Assembly: GCA_964568805.1 (NCBI GenBank)
Contig: CAZMRW010000063.1
Location: 1 to 27,419 of the forward strand
Direction: 5' to 3'
Length of the DNA stretch: 27,419 nt
Source of the DNA: CAZMRW01 sp964568805
Lineage (GTDB): Bacteria; Pseudomonadota; Gammaproteobacteria; Methylococcales; Methylomonadaceae
Made by a program: the position numbers and the translations under genes. Below are positions 8,396 through 16,953 of this stretch, piece by piece. The notes beneath the pieces are model-generated. The model saw only the letters and a list, made by a program, of their open reading frames with translations, had not been told where the DNA came from and made no database searches. Numbering within the stretch: the first letter of the stretch is position 1; the number at the start of each line of letters is the position of its first letter.

Positions 8396-8791
8396 TGGAT
8401 CACCTTTTTGAACCTTAAAGAGACCTTCATGGCCGCCGTCCGTCCCGGTACGCCGAAACACGCCGAAGTTTTGGTTTTTTCCGTCAAACACCCACCGTTA
8501 CAGTAGCAGATTCCTCCATTTTAGAAAACCGTCATGCAATGGCTTATTTACCCTCCGCGAGGAGGGCGAATCAGAACTGATTTTTTTGTAGCATTGAATA
8601 GCGGAAAAAGAGATGAAGAATGTATCGGTAAAAACATCGGCATGGGCACAAAAAACGGCATTGCTGATGATGCCGTGAAATGCATGGCTTGCAAACGGGA
8701 TTTTATCGGTTTTCTATGCACTTCAAAATAATTGCTTGGCGCTGAAGGAGAGCCACATGACCACTTTGATCATAAACAAATTAGGATAACG
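8396..8791. other. Intergenic region upstream of the LuxR pseudogene and DUF1566 gene
   Basis: This 396-nt divergent region has no ORF I would support. It carries two small hairpins: CCCTCC/GGAGGG at 8551-8566 with a 4-nt loop, and ACGGCAT/ATGCCGT at 8655-8676 with an 8-nt loop. The second lies 115 nt before the DUF1566 start. Promoters for both flanking genes should be here, but I cannot assign them. Confidence 0.4.
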
Positions 8792-9343
8792 ATGAACATG
8801 ACACAAAAAAAACGACACAGAACGATTCCGGCACTACTGTTGTTATTCAGTGCTGGAATATTGTTGTCTGGTCATACCTTTGCCGCCTCGCCCGCATACG
8901 CTACGAAAGCAGAGCTTGCAGCTGAGGCTTCTAATCGTGAAGCAGATGATACCGCGTTACAGAACCAAATTGACAGCATCTCTTCATCAATGCAATATGA
9001 ATTAGGCGGCCCTGGACCCAATGGCGGCATAGTGTATTATGTCGATGGTTCTGGCGAGCATGGTTTAGAAGCACAATCAGCAGATGAGAGGTTTTCTGTT
9101 AATTGGGCTGCCGCGGTTACTGCTGCTAGCATTTATGGACCGGGTTGGCATTTGCCCACAAAGACCGAGTTGGAACTATTATATGAACAAAAGAACGTTG
9201 TGGGTGGTTTGGCTGGCGTCAGCTACTGGAGCTCTACGGTGTCCGATGCCGGCAACGCGTGGGCCCAGGATTTCACCAATGGCAGTCCGTTCAGCAGCAT
9301 TAAGAGCACCCCATGGGTAATGCGTGCTGTTAAAGCATTTTAA
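8792..9343 (+). CDS. Secreted DUF1566 (Lcl C-terminal domain) protein
   Basis: A 183-residue exported protein. The start is the ATG at 8792, preceded by AGGATAACG; a reading from 8732 has no ribosome site. The signal peptide (1-37) has the basic stretch KKRHR, a Leu-rich core, and a likely cleavage after FAA or AYA. A short heptad-like helix (AELAAEASNREADDTALQNQIDSI) follows and could be a coiled-coil oligomerisation segment. The rest is a DUF1566 domain: GGIVYYVDGSGEHGLEA, GWHLPTKTELELLY, YWSST, and AWAQDFTNG close to the end. The domain is common in surface or secreted proteins of aquatic bacteria, often fused to lectin- or C-type-lectin-like folds; a ligand-binding role is only inferred. 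Confidence 0.8.
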   Translation: MNMTQKKRHRTIPALLLLFSAGILLSGHTFAASPAYATKAELAAEASNREADDTALQNQIDSISSSMQYELGGPGPNGGIVYYVDGSGEHGLEAQSADERFSVNWAAAVTAASIYGPGWHLPTKTELELLYEQKNVVGGLAGVSYWSSTVSDAGNAWAQDFTNGSPFSSIKSTPWVMRAVKAF

Positions 9344-9425
9344 TGATTTAACAAAACCGCGTGATTAGCGATTTTTTCCATGGCGCTGTATTACAATTCT
9401 CCGTTTATGGGATACTTATTAGCAC

Positions 9426-9490
9426 GGCGGATTAGAAGCGCCCAATGAGTAATTAAAACAGATATATCGTCTGTTCTCGTCTAATCCGCC
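9426..9490. repeat. Nested REP-like inverted repeat
   Basis: An 11-bp perfect inverted repeat (GGCGGATTAGA at 9426-9436, TCTAATCCGCC at 9480-9490) encloses a second one (AACAGA at 9457-9462, TCTGTT at 9470-9475). It lies between the convergent ends of the DUF1566 gene and copB. The outer sequence resembles the GGCGGATTA/TAATCCGCC palindromes that are frequent REP elements in proteobacteria. It may also end transcription from both sides. Confidence 0.55.
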
Positions 9491-9506
9491 CCACGGAATA
9501 CGGGCA

Positions 9507-10547
9507 CTAAAACCAGAACTGCACCCCGGCAACCGCGCGCGTTTCATCGGCGCGGGTGCCGGACGCTCTCAGAAAATCGGCGGTATCGCCGAATTTGCCT
9601 GCCCACTCGACGCCTATATAGGGAGCCAGCTCCCGCAGGATTTCGTAATGCAGCCTAACGCCAACGGCAAGATCGGACAGGCCGTGGCCGATGGCGCGAG
9701 CTTGATCTTTCTTGCCATAAAAATTGGCCTCGATGCGCGGCTGCAGAGTCAGCTTTTGCGTCAGCAGGATATCGTATTCGGTTTCGATGCGAAAGGCCGT
9801 TCGCCCCTGCTCGCCGACATAGGCGGTCGCTTCGACATAGATCCAGTACGGCGCCATTCCCTGAACACCGGCAGCAAGCCAGCCGCGGTCTGGACCGAAA
9901 CCGGTGTCGTAGCGCACACCCAAATGCAGATCCCAATTCGCGTCTGCAGCATGCGCCCAAAGCAGTTCGGTTCGCGCATTCTGAAAGCTGCCGTCGTCGA
10001 TCTCGCCTTCGGCCCGGATGAGCGCACGGTTATACGTCTTGCCAAGCCAGGCTTGCCAATCATAGGTCAAATAAGTCCTGTCGCTTGTCGTCAAACTCTC
10101 CAGCCTGTCGGCGATCAACGCAGCAAATAGTTCTTCGTCGGCCATGATCGGCGGAGGGATCGGACCAAAACCATAGCCTTCCGCATAGGCATGCGGATCG
10201 CGGGCATCGGGCGGGGCCGAACCGTGCTGCGCATGATCCATCGGTTCCGCTGGAGCGGTCGCCATTGTCTTCATATCATGTCCGGCGTGCGGGTCAACAG
10301 CAACGGCTTGCTCGCTGTCCTGACTGACATCATCGTGCATACCCCGATGATCGCCGGCTTGCGGCGTTGACTCGGCATCGGCAGCGGGCATCGTCTCCAG
10401 CTTGTTTTCCGATGATGTAGGATGCATCGAGGAATGAGCGGTGTGTCCGGTCTGGGAATCATCTACAGACTCGCCGGCCAATACGTGAAATTTGTGCGCA
10501 TAAAGCATAAAAAGAATTAACGCCATGAAGGTCGCTTTCCGGTTCAT
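9507..10547 (-). CDS. copB: Copper resistance outer-membrane protein CopB
   Basis: A 346-residue protein of the CopB family, an outer-membrane beta-barrel linked to copper tolerance. The start is the ATG at 10547, preceded by GAAGGAAACTGGCAA, 35 nt after copA ends; a longer frame back to 10652 would overlap copA without a ribosome site. The signal peptide is residues 1-25 (core MALILFMLYAHKFHVLAG). The next 130 residues are rich in His, Met and Asp (HAGHDMKTM, MDHAQHGS) and are the presumed copper-binding region. The barrel part starts about GYGFGPIPPPIMADEELFA and ends with an aromatic residue (VQFWF), as expected for outer-membrane assembly. Copper-inducible expression with copA is known for the family, but no operator is identified here. 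Confidence 0.92.
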   Translation of the reverse strand: MNRKATFMALILFMLYAHKFHVLAGESVDDSQTGHTAHSSMHPTSSENKLETMPAADAESTPQAGDHRGMHDDVSQDSEQAVAVDPHAGHDMKTMATAPAEPMDHAQHGSAPPDARDPHAYAEGYGFGPIPPPIMADEELFAALIADRLESLTTSDRTYLTYDWQAWLGKTYNRALIRAEGEIDDGSFQNARTELLWAHAADANWDLHLGVRYDTGFGPDRGWLAAGVQGMAPYWIYVEATAYVGEQGRTAFRIETEYDILLTQKLTLQPRIEANFYGKKDQARAIGHGLSDLAVGVRLHYEILRELAPYIGVEWAGKFGDTADFLRASGTRADETRAVAGVQFWF

Positions 10548-10582
10548 TTGCCAGTTTCCTTCGCTTCCTGCTGCCCCTGCCC

Positions 10583-12292
10583 TCAGGCGACCATGACGAC
10601 ACGGAACATGCCCGCATGCATATGGTAGAACAGATGGCAATGCCACGGCCAAGGGCCGGGAGCATCCGCAGTAACAAGGAAACTGACCCGTTGGGCCGGC
10701 TGCACGCTAATCACGTGTTTGCGCACCTGAAACGTCCCGTCAGGATTTTCCAGTTCGCTCCACATGCCGTGCAAATGCATCGGATGAGACATCATCGTGT
10801 CGTTGACCAGGATAATCCTCAGCCGTTCGCCAAGGCGAAAATGGAGGGGCGTCGAACTGCCGAATTCAAGGCCGTCCAGCGACCAGCTGTATCGGGCCAT
10901 ATTGCCGGTCAGATGCAGTTCGATCTCGCGCTCGGCCGGTCTGGGATCGAGGGGGCCGCCCCGCGTATGCAGGTCGGCGTAAGTCAGTACCCTGCGACCG
11001 TTGTTTCTGAGGCCGACGCCCGGATCGTCCAGATTCGAGCGCGGCCAGTCCACCCGCATGTCGACGCTGGGGCCGTATTCACTGCGGGCATGGCGCGCCC
11101 TAACCCGTTTTTCGGACGAATTATGGGCGGCATGCTCGCCGTGCTCCATCGCGCCCATCATATCGGCCATCGACAAGGGCTCGGCTTTGTCGAGCGCGGG
11201 AATATGCGCTGATCTTCCATACTGCGTCGCCAGCGTGCCTCGGGCATAGCCGGTTCTATCCATGGACTGGGCGAAGAGGGTATAGGCGCCCTCTTCCGGC
11301 GTTACAATCACATCGTAGGTTTCGGCAAGGGCCATGCGAATCTCATCGACCGTAACCGGCTCAACGTTCTGCCCATCGGCCTGAACCACGGTCATTTTAA
11401 GGCCCGGAATGCGTACATCAAAATAAGTTTGCGCGGCGGAATTGATCAACCGCAAGCGTACCCGTTCTCCGGGCCGGAACAAAGCGGTCCAGTTATCGGT
11501 TACGGTAGCACCATTGATCAGATAACTGTAGGTATAACCGGAGATGTCGGACAAATCGGTCGGATTCATCCGCATTTCATTCCACATCCGTCGCTTGCCG
11601 ATCGCCGACATGACGCCGTTTTCGGCGGCATCTTTAACAAAATCGACGGCGGTGGGCTGATTAAAATTGTAGTAGTCGCTCTGCTTTTTCAGCTTGGCAA
11701 AAACGCTCATCGGATCTTCATCGGTCCAGTCCGAAAGCTGCACGACATAATCCCGATCGGCCTCGATCACATCCTTTGCAGCGGGATCAATGATGATCGA
11801 ACCATAGATGCCGGTCTGTTCCTGCATCCCGGAGTGCGAGTGATACCAGTAAGTGCCGGATTGCTTGACCTTGAACCGATAGCTGAAGGTTTCCCCCGCG
11901 GCAATGCCGTGGTAACTGACACCGGGAGCGCCATCCATATCAAACGGCAGAATTATTCCGTGCCAATGTATGGACGTTTCCTCATCGAGCCGGTTTTCAA
12001 TATGCAGCGTCACCGTCTCGCCTTCCCGCCATCGCAGGATGGGACCTGGAATCGATCCGTTGACGGTGGTGGCTAGGCGGTCCTTACCGGTAAAATTGAC
12101 CGGTGTTCTCGCGATGGTCAGTCTAAATTCGTTGCCGGATAGCTCTTGCACGGGTTGCCTGGCTTGCCGGCCATAACTGGTTTTCAGCCAGGATGGCAGG
12201 CCCAGCATCATGCCGCCGGAAACCATCCCTTTGATGAATTGACGCCTGGGAAGATCAGGCAGTGGCGGTTCTGGAAAATGGTTGCGCTTCAT
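10583..12292 (-). CDS. copA: Periplasmic multicopper oxidase CopA
   Basis: A 569-residue multicopper oxidase of the CopA copper-resistance type, exported folded by the Tat system: PRRQFIKG (15-22) is followed by a hydrophobic stretch. Copper-site motifs are all present: HWHG (109-112), WYHSHSG (149-155), HPMHLHGMW (503-511) and PWHCHLFYHMHAGM (549-562), giving the type 1 site with axial Met plus the trinuclear cluster. A Met/His-rich loop (MADMMGAMEHGEHAAH, about 375-390) fits copper binding. It likely oxidises Cu(I) in the periplasm. The ATG at 12292 has AAGGGG about 10 nt upstream; an alternative ATG at 12328 lacks a ribosome site. It sits between a MOSC-domain gene and copB on the same strand, with short gaps. 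Confidence 0.96.
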   Translation of the reverse strand: MKRNHFPEPPLPDLPRRQFIKGMVSGGMMLGLPSWLKTSYGRQARQPVQELSGNEFRLTIARTPVNFTGKDRLATTVNGSIPGPILRWREGETVTLHIENRLDEETSIHWHGIILPFDMDGAPGVSYHGIAAGETFSYRFKVKQSGTYWYHSHSGMQEQTGIYGSIIIDPAAKDVIEADRDYVVQLSDWTDEDPMSVFAKLKKQSDYYNFNQPTAVDFVKDAAENGVMSAIGKRRMWNEMRMNPTDLSDISGYTYSYLINGATVTDNWTALFRPGERVRLRLINSAAQTYFDVRIPGLKMTVVQADGQNVEPVTVDEIRMALAETYDVIVTPEEGAYTLFAQSMDRTGYARGTLATQYGRSAHIPALDKAEPLSMADMMGAMEHGEHAAHNSSEKRVRARHARSEYGPSVDMRVDWPRSNLDDPGVGLRNNGRRVLTYADLHTRGGPLDPRPAEREIELHLTGNMARYSWSLDGLEFGSSTPLHFRLGERLRIILVNDTMMSHPMHLHGMWSELENPDGTFQVRKHVISVQPAQRVSFLVTADAPGPWPWHCHLFYHMHAGMFRVVMVA

Positions 12293-12340
12293 AAGACAAT
12301 GCCCCTTATCAGGCCTATACTCGACCATGCCGATAAAAAA

Positions 12341-13165
12341 CTAAATCGGCGGCTGCCTGGGCCCCATCATCTTTATGAGCACCTGATCGCCGACAGTCAA
12401 TTCACCGCATTGATCATGCAGGGCGTTTTGACCAAAATAGACTTTATTTTGCCATTTCCGGATGCGGTTCAACGTTGCCAAGGGTTCCTTGCCGGGTTCC
12501 GCCGTATCCTGATCGATGGTCGGAACAATGCAGCGGGAACACGGCTTGGGCAATCTGAAATCAATCGATCCTATGCTGATTTCGCGCCACGTATCTTCGG
12601 CGTAGGCATCGCATCCGGATATGACCAGATTGGGTCTGAAACGGGACATCGGCAATACCAGGCCCATCTCGCGATTTAATGCGGCCTGGGAATTTTCCGA
12701 AACGATCAGGAACGGAAAGCCGTCAGAATAGGCCACCTGATCCGTCTCGCTGCCGTACAACGGATCAACCTGGCGCCTGTCAGCGTCCGGCTGATACACC
12801 AGGCGGCAGGACTGGTTTAAAAAAAGGCTCAGCCAGCGATCCGCTTCAGCCGATACGCTGCGCGCCATACTCCGGTCTTTCCAAATGGTGCAGGCAACAA
12901 TTTCTCCTCCGGAAGGCTCCAGCGGCAAGGCAAGATCGTTCATTGCCGGGGCAGACAGACGCAGCCGGTTGTCAATCAGCGCAGTTTTTATCAATGCCAT
13001 CCTCGCCAGTTTGCGCTGACTCAGAAATTGACCCTCTGCATCGACAATCATCCATTTGCGGTCATGCTGCAACCCTGTTTTGGTTACCGGCCAATGGGGG
13101 ACGGCAATACCTGCAAGCGATTTTACCGGATAGATAAAAAGGCTGCTTAATTTATAAGGCGTCAT
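12341..13165 (-). CDS. MOSC-domain protein, YcbX-like
   Basis: A 274-residue cytoplasmic protein with an N-terminal MOSC_N beta-barrel (LSSLFIYPVKSLAGIAVPHWPV, then HDRKWMIVDAEGQFLSQRKLARMA) and a C-terminal MOSC domain. The latter has FRPNLVISG, then PCSRCIVPTIDQDT, whose Cys pair includes the conserved residue that coordinates the molybdenum cofactor, and ends with GELTVGDQVLI. E. coli YcbX has this core and reduces N-hydroxylated bases. Here the ferredoxin domain found at the YcbX C-terminus is absent, so an outside electron donor would be needed. It precedes copA by 48 nt on the same strand and may share its transcript, though no functional tie to copper is known. Confidence 0.9.
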   Translation of the reverse strand: MTPYKLSSLFIYPVKSLAGIAVPHWPVTKTGLQHDRKWMIVDAEGQFLSQRKLARMALIKTALIDNRLRLSAPAMNDLALPLEPSGGEIVACTIWKDRSMARSVSAEADRWLSLFLNQSCRLVYQPDADRRQVDPLYGSETDQVAYSDGFPFLIVSENSQAALNREMGLVLPMSRFRPNLVISGCDAYAEDTWREISIGSIDFRLPKPCSRCIVPTIDQDTAEPGKEPLATLNRIRKWQNKVYFGQNALHDQCGELTVGDQVLIKMMGPRQPPI

Positions 13166-13360
13166 TTAGGCCAACATAGAAATTAAAGGCGATCAATTTT
13201 TGACAGCCAGGAGGGAAAGACAATTGTTTAAAACAGATGAGCCCAAAACGGACAATCTTGAAAAACCATTCAATTTCAGCAACAAGCACGGACACGTCCC
13301 GTTCAGGTTAAAAAACAATGGTCATTGTAATGTTTAACGCAATATTTACAAACTAAGGTC

Positions 13361-13861
13361 TTATTTAAATTTCAGTTCGCTCTGTGATGCAACCAGATAA
13401 TCGCCCAGATCGTTATGGCAATCATCAAATTTTATTCCATACTCGAAGTCCGATGAAGTACATTTCCTGACTACAGTCGCTTTAATCCTGAATGTTTTTC
13501 CTGATTTGAATTTAAGCCCCAGCACTATTCTGGTGTTCATTTTAAATTTTCTGTCCGTTGAGATGAGTACGCCCTTGGAACTGATATCGAGTAATTGAAC
13601 TTTAATCAGCCGTCGAAAAAAATTAAAACCGAAGCTGGTGAACATATCGATTTTATAAAAAACCGCATCGATATCGTTCCTGACGTAGCGGGTCGCAAGA
13701 CGTTGATTATTGAATGTGCTTTCAGATAATTCAGGGTCAAAATTGAAAATATCACCGAAAGACTCGTAACGAGCTTCTAATTCAGTCATGGCGATTAACG
13801 GAAAAATAAATGATTTCCTAAGTATCGACGTTAAATGAGTAAAATACAAATATTGGGCCAT
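13361..13861 (-). CDS. PilZ-domain protein, probable c-di-GMP receptor
   Basis: A 166-residue cytoplasmic protein. The PilZ domain occupies about residues 50-155: an RLATRYVRND segment provides the N-terminal basic switch residues, and DISSKGVLIS matches the D/NxSxxG motif that contacts c-di-GMP. The RxxxR signature is imperfect, with only RYVRN, so ligand binding is likely but not certain. The C-terminal strands (TRIVLGLKFKSGKTFRIKATVVRK, then FEYGIKF) complete the barrel. The ATG at 13861 has AGGATTTT close upstream; an internal ATG at 13789 (MTELEARY) is a possible alternative without a good ribosome site. It is divergent, with a 78-nt gap, from the PQQ-associated ABC operon. Confidence 0.82.
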   Translation of the reverse strand: MAQYLYFTHLTSILRKSFIFPLIAMTELEARYESFGDIFNFDPELSESTFNNQRLATRYVRNDIDAVFYKIDMFTSFGFNFFRRLIKVQLLDISSKGVLISTDRKFKMNTRIVLGLKFKSGKTFRIKATVVRKCTSSDFEYGIKFDDCHNDLGDYLVASQSELKFK

Positions 13862-13939
13862 AAAATCCTACCCTAAACTAAATAAAAGTCCGTAAATCCG
13901 TTAAAATGATCGCCAGGTCGTTTCTTTTTTAAACAAAGC

Positions 13940-15145
13940 ATGATGCAATCATTCAATCGTCTCCTTCAGCAAACCTTTAACAGTGTTGTTATTCTGTTAA
14001 TGACATCCGCCATGGCCTATGCCAAAACCGGACAAACCATCAACATCGCCTATTTAACCCAGGAGCAGGAAGCCCCTCCCGCCCTGTCCAATCTGGATCC
14101 CTTTATCGTCAATAAAGGGGAACCCGGGGCGGAACTGGCCATCGATGACAATAATACGACCGGCCAGTTTACCGGACAGCATTTCGTACTGAAGAAATTC
14201 ATCGTTCCAGTGTCCGGAAACGTCATGGATGTGTTTAATAAAAATATCGGCAAAAAATTTGACTTTGTTGTCGTAAATTTGCCGGAAGACACATTAATTC
14301 AGATCGCCGATTCAAAGGATGGCAAACAAAAATTACTCTTCGATGTAGCTACCGTTAACGATGCCTTACGCAACCGGAATTGCCGCGGCAATATCCTGCA
14401 TCTATTGCCCAGCAGAGCGATGCGGGCCGATGCTCTGGCGCAATATATGCTGAAAAAGCGCTGGACTGACTGGTTTCTTGTGCAGGGAAACGCCGAAGCG
14501 GATCGTCTTTATGCCGAAGCAATCAAACGCGCCGCCAAGCGTTTCGGCATTAAACTGGTCGAGGAAAAAATCTGGGAGCATAACTTCGATGCCCGGCGCA
14601 CGGCTCAATCCGATGTCCCTGTATTTACTCAGGTCGATGATTATGACGTGCTGGTTGTTGCCGATGAACAAGGCCAGTTTGGCGAATATCTCGACTATCG
14701 AACCTGGCTGCCCAGGCCGGTGATAGGCACTCAAGGCCTGATTGCCGGGTCCTGGCACCGGACCCACGAGCAATGGGGTGCTGTCCAGCTTCAGAACCGC
14801 TTTAAAGAACGCGCGGGCCGCTGGATGGAAGAACAGGACTATGGCGCCTATCTGGCCGTCAGAGCCGTCGGCGAAGCGGCTACCCGGACCAAATCAAACG
14901 AATTAAAACCGGTCAAGGACTATCTGCTGAGCGACGCCTTTGCCTTGCAGGGTTACAAAGGCGCTCCACTGTCATTCCGTTCGTGGGATGGACAGTTGCG
15001 GCAGCCCATCCTGTTATCGGCGCCACGTTCTTTAGTTGCCGTCGCCCCGATTGAAGGTTTCCTGCACCCGAAAACGGAACTGGACACACTCGGCTTTGAT
15101 CAACCTGAATCGACATGTACCGGAGTTAAAATAGATGAAAAATAA
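13940..15145 (+). CDS. ABC exporter periplasmic binding protein, PQQ-dependent alcohol-catabolism type
   Basis: A 401-residue secreted protein with a signal peptide (1-28, core VVILLMTSAMAYA). The mature part is a periplasmic binding fold of the branched-chain amino-acid receptor kind (INIAYLTQEQEAPPA, WFLVQGNAEADRLYAEAIKRAAKRFGIKLVEEK, DYDVLVVADEQGQFGEY, RPVIGTQGLI). This matches the substrate-binding member of the PQQ-associated ABC group that accompanies pyrroloquinoline-quinone alcohol dehydrogenases (ped-like clusters). It heads a four-gene operon: the beta-propeller, ATPase and permease genes follow with overlaps or 2-nt gaps. No PQQ dehydrogenase or pqq gene occurs in this window, so the link to alcohol oxidation rests on the family alone. 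Substrate unknown. Confidence 0.88.
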   Translation: MMQSFNRLLQQTFNSVVILLMTSAMAYAKTGQTINIAYLTQEQEAPPALSNLDPFIVNKGEPGAELAIDDNNTTGQFTGQHFVLKKFIVPVSGNVMDVFNKNIGKKFDFVVVNLPEDTLIQIADSKDGKQKLLFDVATVNDALRNRNCRGNILHLLPSRAMRADALAQYMLKKRWTDWFLVQGNAEADRLYAEAIKRAAKRFGIKLVEEKIWEHNFDARRTAQSDVPVFTQVDDYDVLVVADEQGQFGEYLDYRTWLPRPVIGTQGLIAGSWHRTHEQWGAVQLQNRFKERAGRWMEEQDYGAYLAVRAVGEAATRTKSNELKPVKDYLLSDAFALQGYKGAPLSFRSWDGQLRQPILLSAPRSLVAVAPIEGFLHPKTELDTLGFDQPESTCTGVKIDEK

Positions 15146-16217
15146 ATTTGTTGAAATCTTATCGGATTCATTGCCTCCAAATGAACACAGAAAGCGGTTT
15201 CTGCCGTTCCTGTCCAAGCGGAAACCGGACGTCAACAGCGGTTTTCCCGCAGAACCCTTAAAAAAGATCCTATTGTTGCTGATGATGTCGGTATCGGCCG
15301 GCGGAGCCGCAGCGGAAACGGTTTTCGTCACCCTGGAAAAAGATAATGCCCTGGCCGTTGTTGATCCGGTTGACGGCAAACTGATCAAAACGGTGGTTGT
15401 AGGGCAGCGGCCAAGAGGTATCGCCATCAGCCCGGATAATAAATTTCTTTATATCGCGGCCAGCGATGACGATACCATCAAGATTATCGATGCGGAGACG
15501 CTGAAGGAACTCGGAAAACTGCCTTCCGGCGAAGACCCGGAAACTTTTGCCCTGAATCCTGCCGGAGACCGGTTATATGTCTCGAATGAAGACGATAGCC
15601 TGGTGACAGTCATCGATCTTGCCAAACGAAAAGCGATCAAACAGATCAAAGTCGGCGTCGAACCCGAAGGCATTACTGTCAGTCCCGATAATCGCTGGGT
15701 CATCAGCGCGTCGGAAACAACCAATATGGTGCACTGGATAGACGCTAAAACCAATGAAATCGTCGAAAACACCCTCGTCGATCCCCGCCCCCGCGCAGCC
15801 AGTTTTACCGCCGACAGCCAGCAATTATGGGTCACCTCGGAAATGGCGGGAAGCCTGATGATATTGGACGTGAAAACCAGGCAAATCATCAAAACCATCC
15901 GCTTTGAAATTCCGGGCGTCACCTCGGATAAAATACAGCCGGTCGGCGTTGTGGTCGATAAAGACAGGCAGAGGGGTTATGTCGCCCTGGGTCCGGCCAA
16001 CCGGGTAGCGGTCATCAATGCCCAGACTCTGGAGGTAGAAAAAGTGCTGTTAGTAGGGCAACGGGTCTGGAATCTGGCATTCTCGCCCGATCAAAAACGG
16101 CTTTATACCACCAATGGCGTCAGTAACGACATCTCCATCATCGACCTGCCCGGCCAAACCGTGACCAAATCCGTGGGCGTCGGCACCTACCCCTGGGGAG
16201 TCGCAGTAAAACCATGA
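15135..16217 (+). CDS. PQQ-catabolism-associated YVTN beta-propeller protein
   Basis: A 360-residue exported protein made of seven YVTN-like blades from about residue 61 on, with repeats such as GQRPRGIAISPDNKFLYIAA, EDPETFALNPAGDRLYVSN, VEPEGITVSPDNRWVISAS and QRVWNLAFSPDQKRLYTTNG. It is the beta-propeller partner found with the PQQ-associated ABC exporter. The ATG at 15135 overlaps the previous gene by 11 nt. The hydrophobic signal core (LKKILLLLMMSVSAGGAAA, 42-60) starts only after an unusually long, basic 41-residue leader, so either the leader is real or the true start is a non-ATG codon farther in. Its stop overlaps the ATPase ATG. Role in the complex is not established. Confidence 0.9.
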   Translation: MKNKFVEILSDSLPPNEHRKRFLPFLSKRKPDVNSGFPAEPLKKILLLLMMSVSAGGAAAETVFVTLEKDNALAVVDPVDGKLIKTVVVGQRPRGIAISPDNKFLYIAASDDDTIKIIDAETLKELGKLPSGEDPETFALNPAGDRLYVSNEDDSLVTVIDLAKRKAIKQIKVGVEPEGITVSPDNRWVISASETTNMVHWIDAKTNEIVENTLVDPRPRAASFTADSQQLWVTSEMAGSLMILDVKTRQIIKTIRFEIPGVTSDKIQPVGVVVDKDRQRGYVALGPANRVAVINAQTLEVEKVLLVGQRVWNLAFSPDQKRLYTTNGVSNDISIIDLPGQTVTKSVGVGTYPWGVAVKP

Positions 16218-16951
16218 ATTCACCGACAGCATTGGCAATAGAAAATCTGGATTTCTCTTATGGCAGCAAAAAAGCGCTGGATCATGTCAGTTTCAGCATT
16301 CAATCCGGCGCCTGCACATTGCTTCTGGGCCCCAACGGCGCTGGTAAAAGCACCTTATTTTCATTAATTACGCGCCTGTATGATACCCGTTGCGGCCGCA
16401 TCGAACTCTGCGGTTTCGATATTAAACGGCAGACCCTGAAAGCACTGGCGAAACTGGGCGTCGTGTTCCAGCAATCGACCCTGGATCTGGATCTGACTGT
16501 CCTTCAGAATTTACGTTATCACGCGGCCCTCCATGGCATGAGCAGGAAACAGTCCGGGCAAAGAATCCAGCAGGAACTGGAGCGTTTAGCCATGTACGAT
16601 CGCCGCCATGAAAAAATACGCCAGCTCAACGGCGGGCATCGGCGGCGGGTCGAGATTGCCCGGGCATTATTGCACAAGCCATCGCTATTGCTGCTGGATG
16701 AACCCACCGTCGGCCTGGATGTTCCGAGCCGGACGGCCATCGTTGAGCATGTACACAAGCTGGCGGCCGACGAAAAGATGGCGGTGCTATGGGCCAGCCA
16801 TCTAATCGATGAAATTTATCCGGAAGACCGTTTAATCGTATTGCATAAAGGCCGGGTTAAAGCCGACGGCACTGTGGATCAAGTCCTGCAGCAGACCGGG
16901 ACTGCACAGATTAAAGATGCTTTTTTCAAGTTGACCCAGGGAGAACATTAG
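16214..16951 (+). CDS. ABC transporter ATP-binding protein, PQQ-associated
   Basis: A 245-residue nucleotide-binding subunit in the ABC-2/CcmA-like export class. Walker A is GPNGAGKST (39-47), the Q-loop glutamine is Gln86, Walker B is LLLLDEP (158-164) with Glu163, and the H-loop is His196. The signature loop reads LNGGH (138-142) followed by RRRVEIARAL, rather than LSGGQ. Ser-to-Asn at that point is rare among ABC proteins generally, but I believe it is shared within this PQQ-linked family. The ATG overlaps the upstream stop as ATGA; the permease begins two bases after its stop. It should energise export by the 267-residue permease. Confidence 0.92.
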   Translation: MNSPTALAIENLDFSYGSKKALDHVSFSIQSGACTLLLGPNGAGKSTLFSLITRLYDTRCGRIELCGFDIKRQTLKALAKLGVVFQQSTLDLDLTVLQNLRYHAALHGMSRKQSGQRIQQELERLAMYDRRHEKIRQLNGGHRRRVEIARALLHKPSLLLLDEPTVGLDVPSRTAIVEHVHKLAADEKMAVLWASHLIDEIYPEDRLIVLHKGRVKADGTVDQVLQQTGTAQIKDAFFKLTQGEH

Positions 16952-16953
16952 CC

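Noticed and set aside
8534..8731. 65-codon plus-strand ORF before the DUF1566 gene
   Set aside because: No ribosome site and no recognisable features; it is simply the open part of the same frame ahead of the signal peptide.
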